Assembly (NCBI GenBank): GCA_964604915.1
Contig: CAZSAA010000020.1
Location: forward strand, 1-14,023
Origin: CAZSAA01 sp964604915
GTDB taxonomy: Bacteria > Patescibacteriota > Patescibacteriia > Patescibacteriales > UBA12465
DNA: 14,023 bases
Direction: 5' to 3'
The notes under the pieces were generated by a model that was not told the origin of the DNA, searched no databases, and saw only the letters and a program-made list of their open reading frames with translations. Below, piece after piece: positions 13,841 through 14,023 of the stretch (its first letter is position 1; every line of letters starts with the position of its first letter). Position numbers and translations under genes: made by a program.

Positions 13841-13869
13841 TTGAACAATTCCAAGTTTAATGATATAAA
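13841..13869 (+). promoter_or_regulatory. Promoter for tRNA-Gln
   Basis: TTGAAC (13841-13846), 17 bases, TGaTATAAA with -10 at 13864-13869. Strong match including the extended -10. Predicted start near 13876, about 25 nt before the mature tRNA. Confidence 0.75.
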
Positions 13870-13900
13870 GATAGAGGATTTACGAAATCTGTTTTTTTAT

Positions 13901-13971
13901 TCGGGGATCGTCTAATGGTAGGACAGCAGGTTCTGGCCCTGCTAATCGAGGTTCGAATCCTTGTCCCCGAG
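13901..13971 (+). tRNA. tRNA-Gln, anticodon CUG
   Basis: A full cloverleaf can be drawn. The acceptor stem is TCGGGGA (13901-13907) with TCCCCGA (13964-13970), 7 of 7. The D stem is GTCT/GGAC. The anticodon stem is GCAGG/CCTGC around TTCTGGC, with CTG at 13933-13935. The variable loop is TAAT. The T stem is CGAGG/CCTTG with loop TTCGAAT, and the discriminator is G (13971). CCA is not encoded, so it must be added enzymatically. Anticodon CUG reads CAG; a separate UUG tRNA for CAA is expected elsewhere. The gene has its own promoter and is followed after 3 bases by a consensus -35 box and palindrome. Confidence 0.95.
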
Positions 13972-13974
13972 CTC

Positions 13975-14008
13975 TTGACAAAAAAGTATACTTATAGTAT
14001 ACTTTTTT
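13975..14008 (+). promoter_or_regulatory. Near-consensus promoter inside a perfect palindrome
   Basis: TTGACA (13975-13980), exactly 17 bases, TATACT (13998-14003): perfect -35 and a -10 with one mismatch. The 12-base arms AAAAAAGTATAC (13980-13991) and GTATACTTTTTT (13997-14008) form a perfect inverted repeat centred on the spacer. It could be an operator blocking RNA polymerase, or the hairpin plus T6 could end the tRNA transcript; both are possible. The gene it would drive lies past the window end. Confidence 0.65.
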
Positions 14009-14023
14009 GATAGTTAAAATTAT

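Noticed and set aside
1..14023. CRISPR array, insertion sequence, transposase, integrase or attachment site
   Set aside because: I saw no regular spaced repeats, no transposase or integrase motifs, and no duplicated tRNA end after tRNA-Gln within the window.

Overview
The window looks like a piece of a small-genome bacterium of the Candidate Phyla Radiation (Patescibacteria; a Falkowbacteria- or Parcubacteria-like lineage is my best guess). This is inferred from several things: a DhnA-type class I aldolase, a divergent class II lysyl-tRNA synthetase, charged low-complexity tails on bL25 and bL31, dense packing, near-absence of Shine-Dalgarno sequences before start codons, and frequent extended -10 promoters. 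UGA, UAA and UAG are all used as stops at family-consistent protein ends, so the standard bacterial code applies (not the UGA=Gly code of some CPR lineages).

Layout. (1) 1-118: the C-terminal end of a cysteine-rich CGDGxC repeat protein, closed by a bidirectional terminator shared with the convergent aldolase gene (228-1169, minus). (2) 1228-3843: a plus-strand cluster made of an unknown single-pass membrane protein, the SEDS glycosyltransferase RodA, and ribosomal protein bL25, ending in a hairpin. (3) 3914-6424: minus-strand translation genes rpmE (bL31), prfA (RF1) and prmC (RF1 glutamine methyltransferase). Between rpmE and prfA lies a plus-strand structured region that looks like an unannotated non-coding RNA with its own promoter and terminator. 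(4) 6545-11651: a surface-polysaccharide operon of flippase, GT4, GT2, membrane-anchored DUF192 protein and O-antigen ligase/polymerase family protein, with three gene overlaps and a probably leaderless first gene. (5) 11686-13767: greA and lysS. lysS is cut by ten Ns, and the flanks suggest a scaffolding artefact over two contig ends that overlap by 6 bases. (6) 13841-14023: tRNA-Gln(CUG) with a strong promoter, followed by a near-consensus promoter whose spacer and -10 box lie inside a perfect palindrome. That promoter drives something beyond the window.

Functionally, RodA (cell-wall elongation) and the polysaccharide operon serve the cell envelope. The remaining genes are translation or transcription housekeeping: bL25, bL31, RF1 with its modifying enzyme, GreA, LysRS and tRNA-Gln. 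The most interesting items are the structured RNA at 5854-6001, which carries a copy of the anti-Shine-Dalgarno sequence, the palindromic promoter at the right end, and the Cys-rich repeat protein at the left end.
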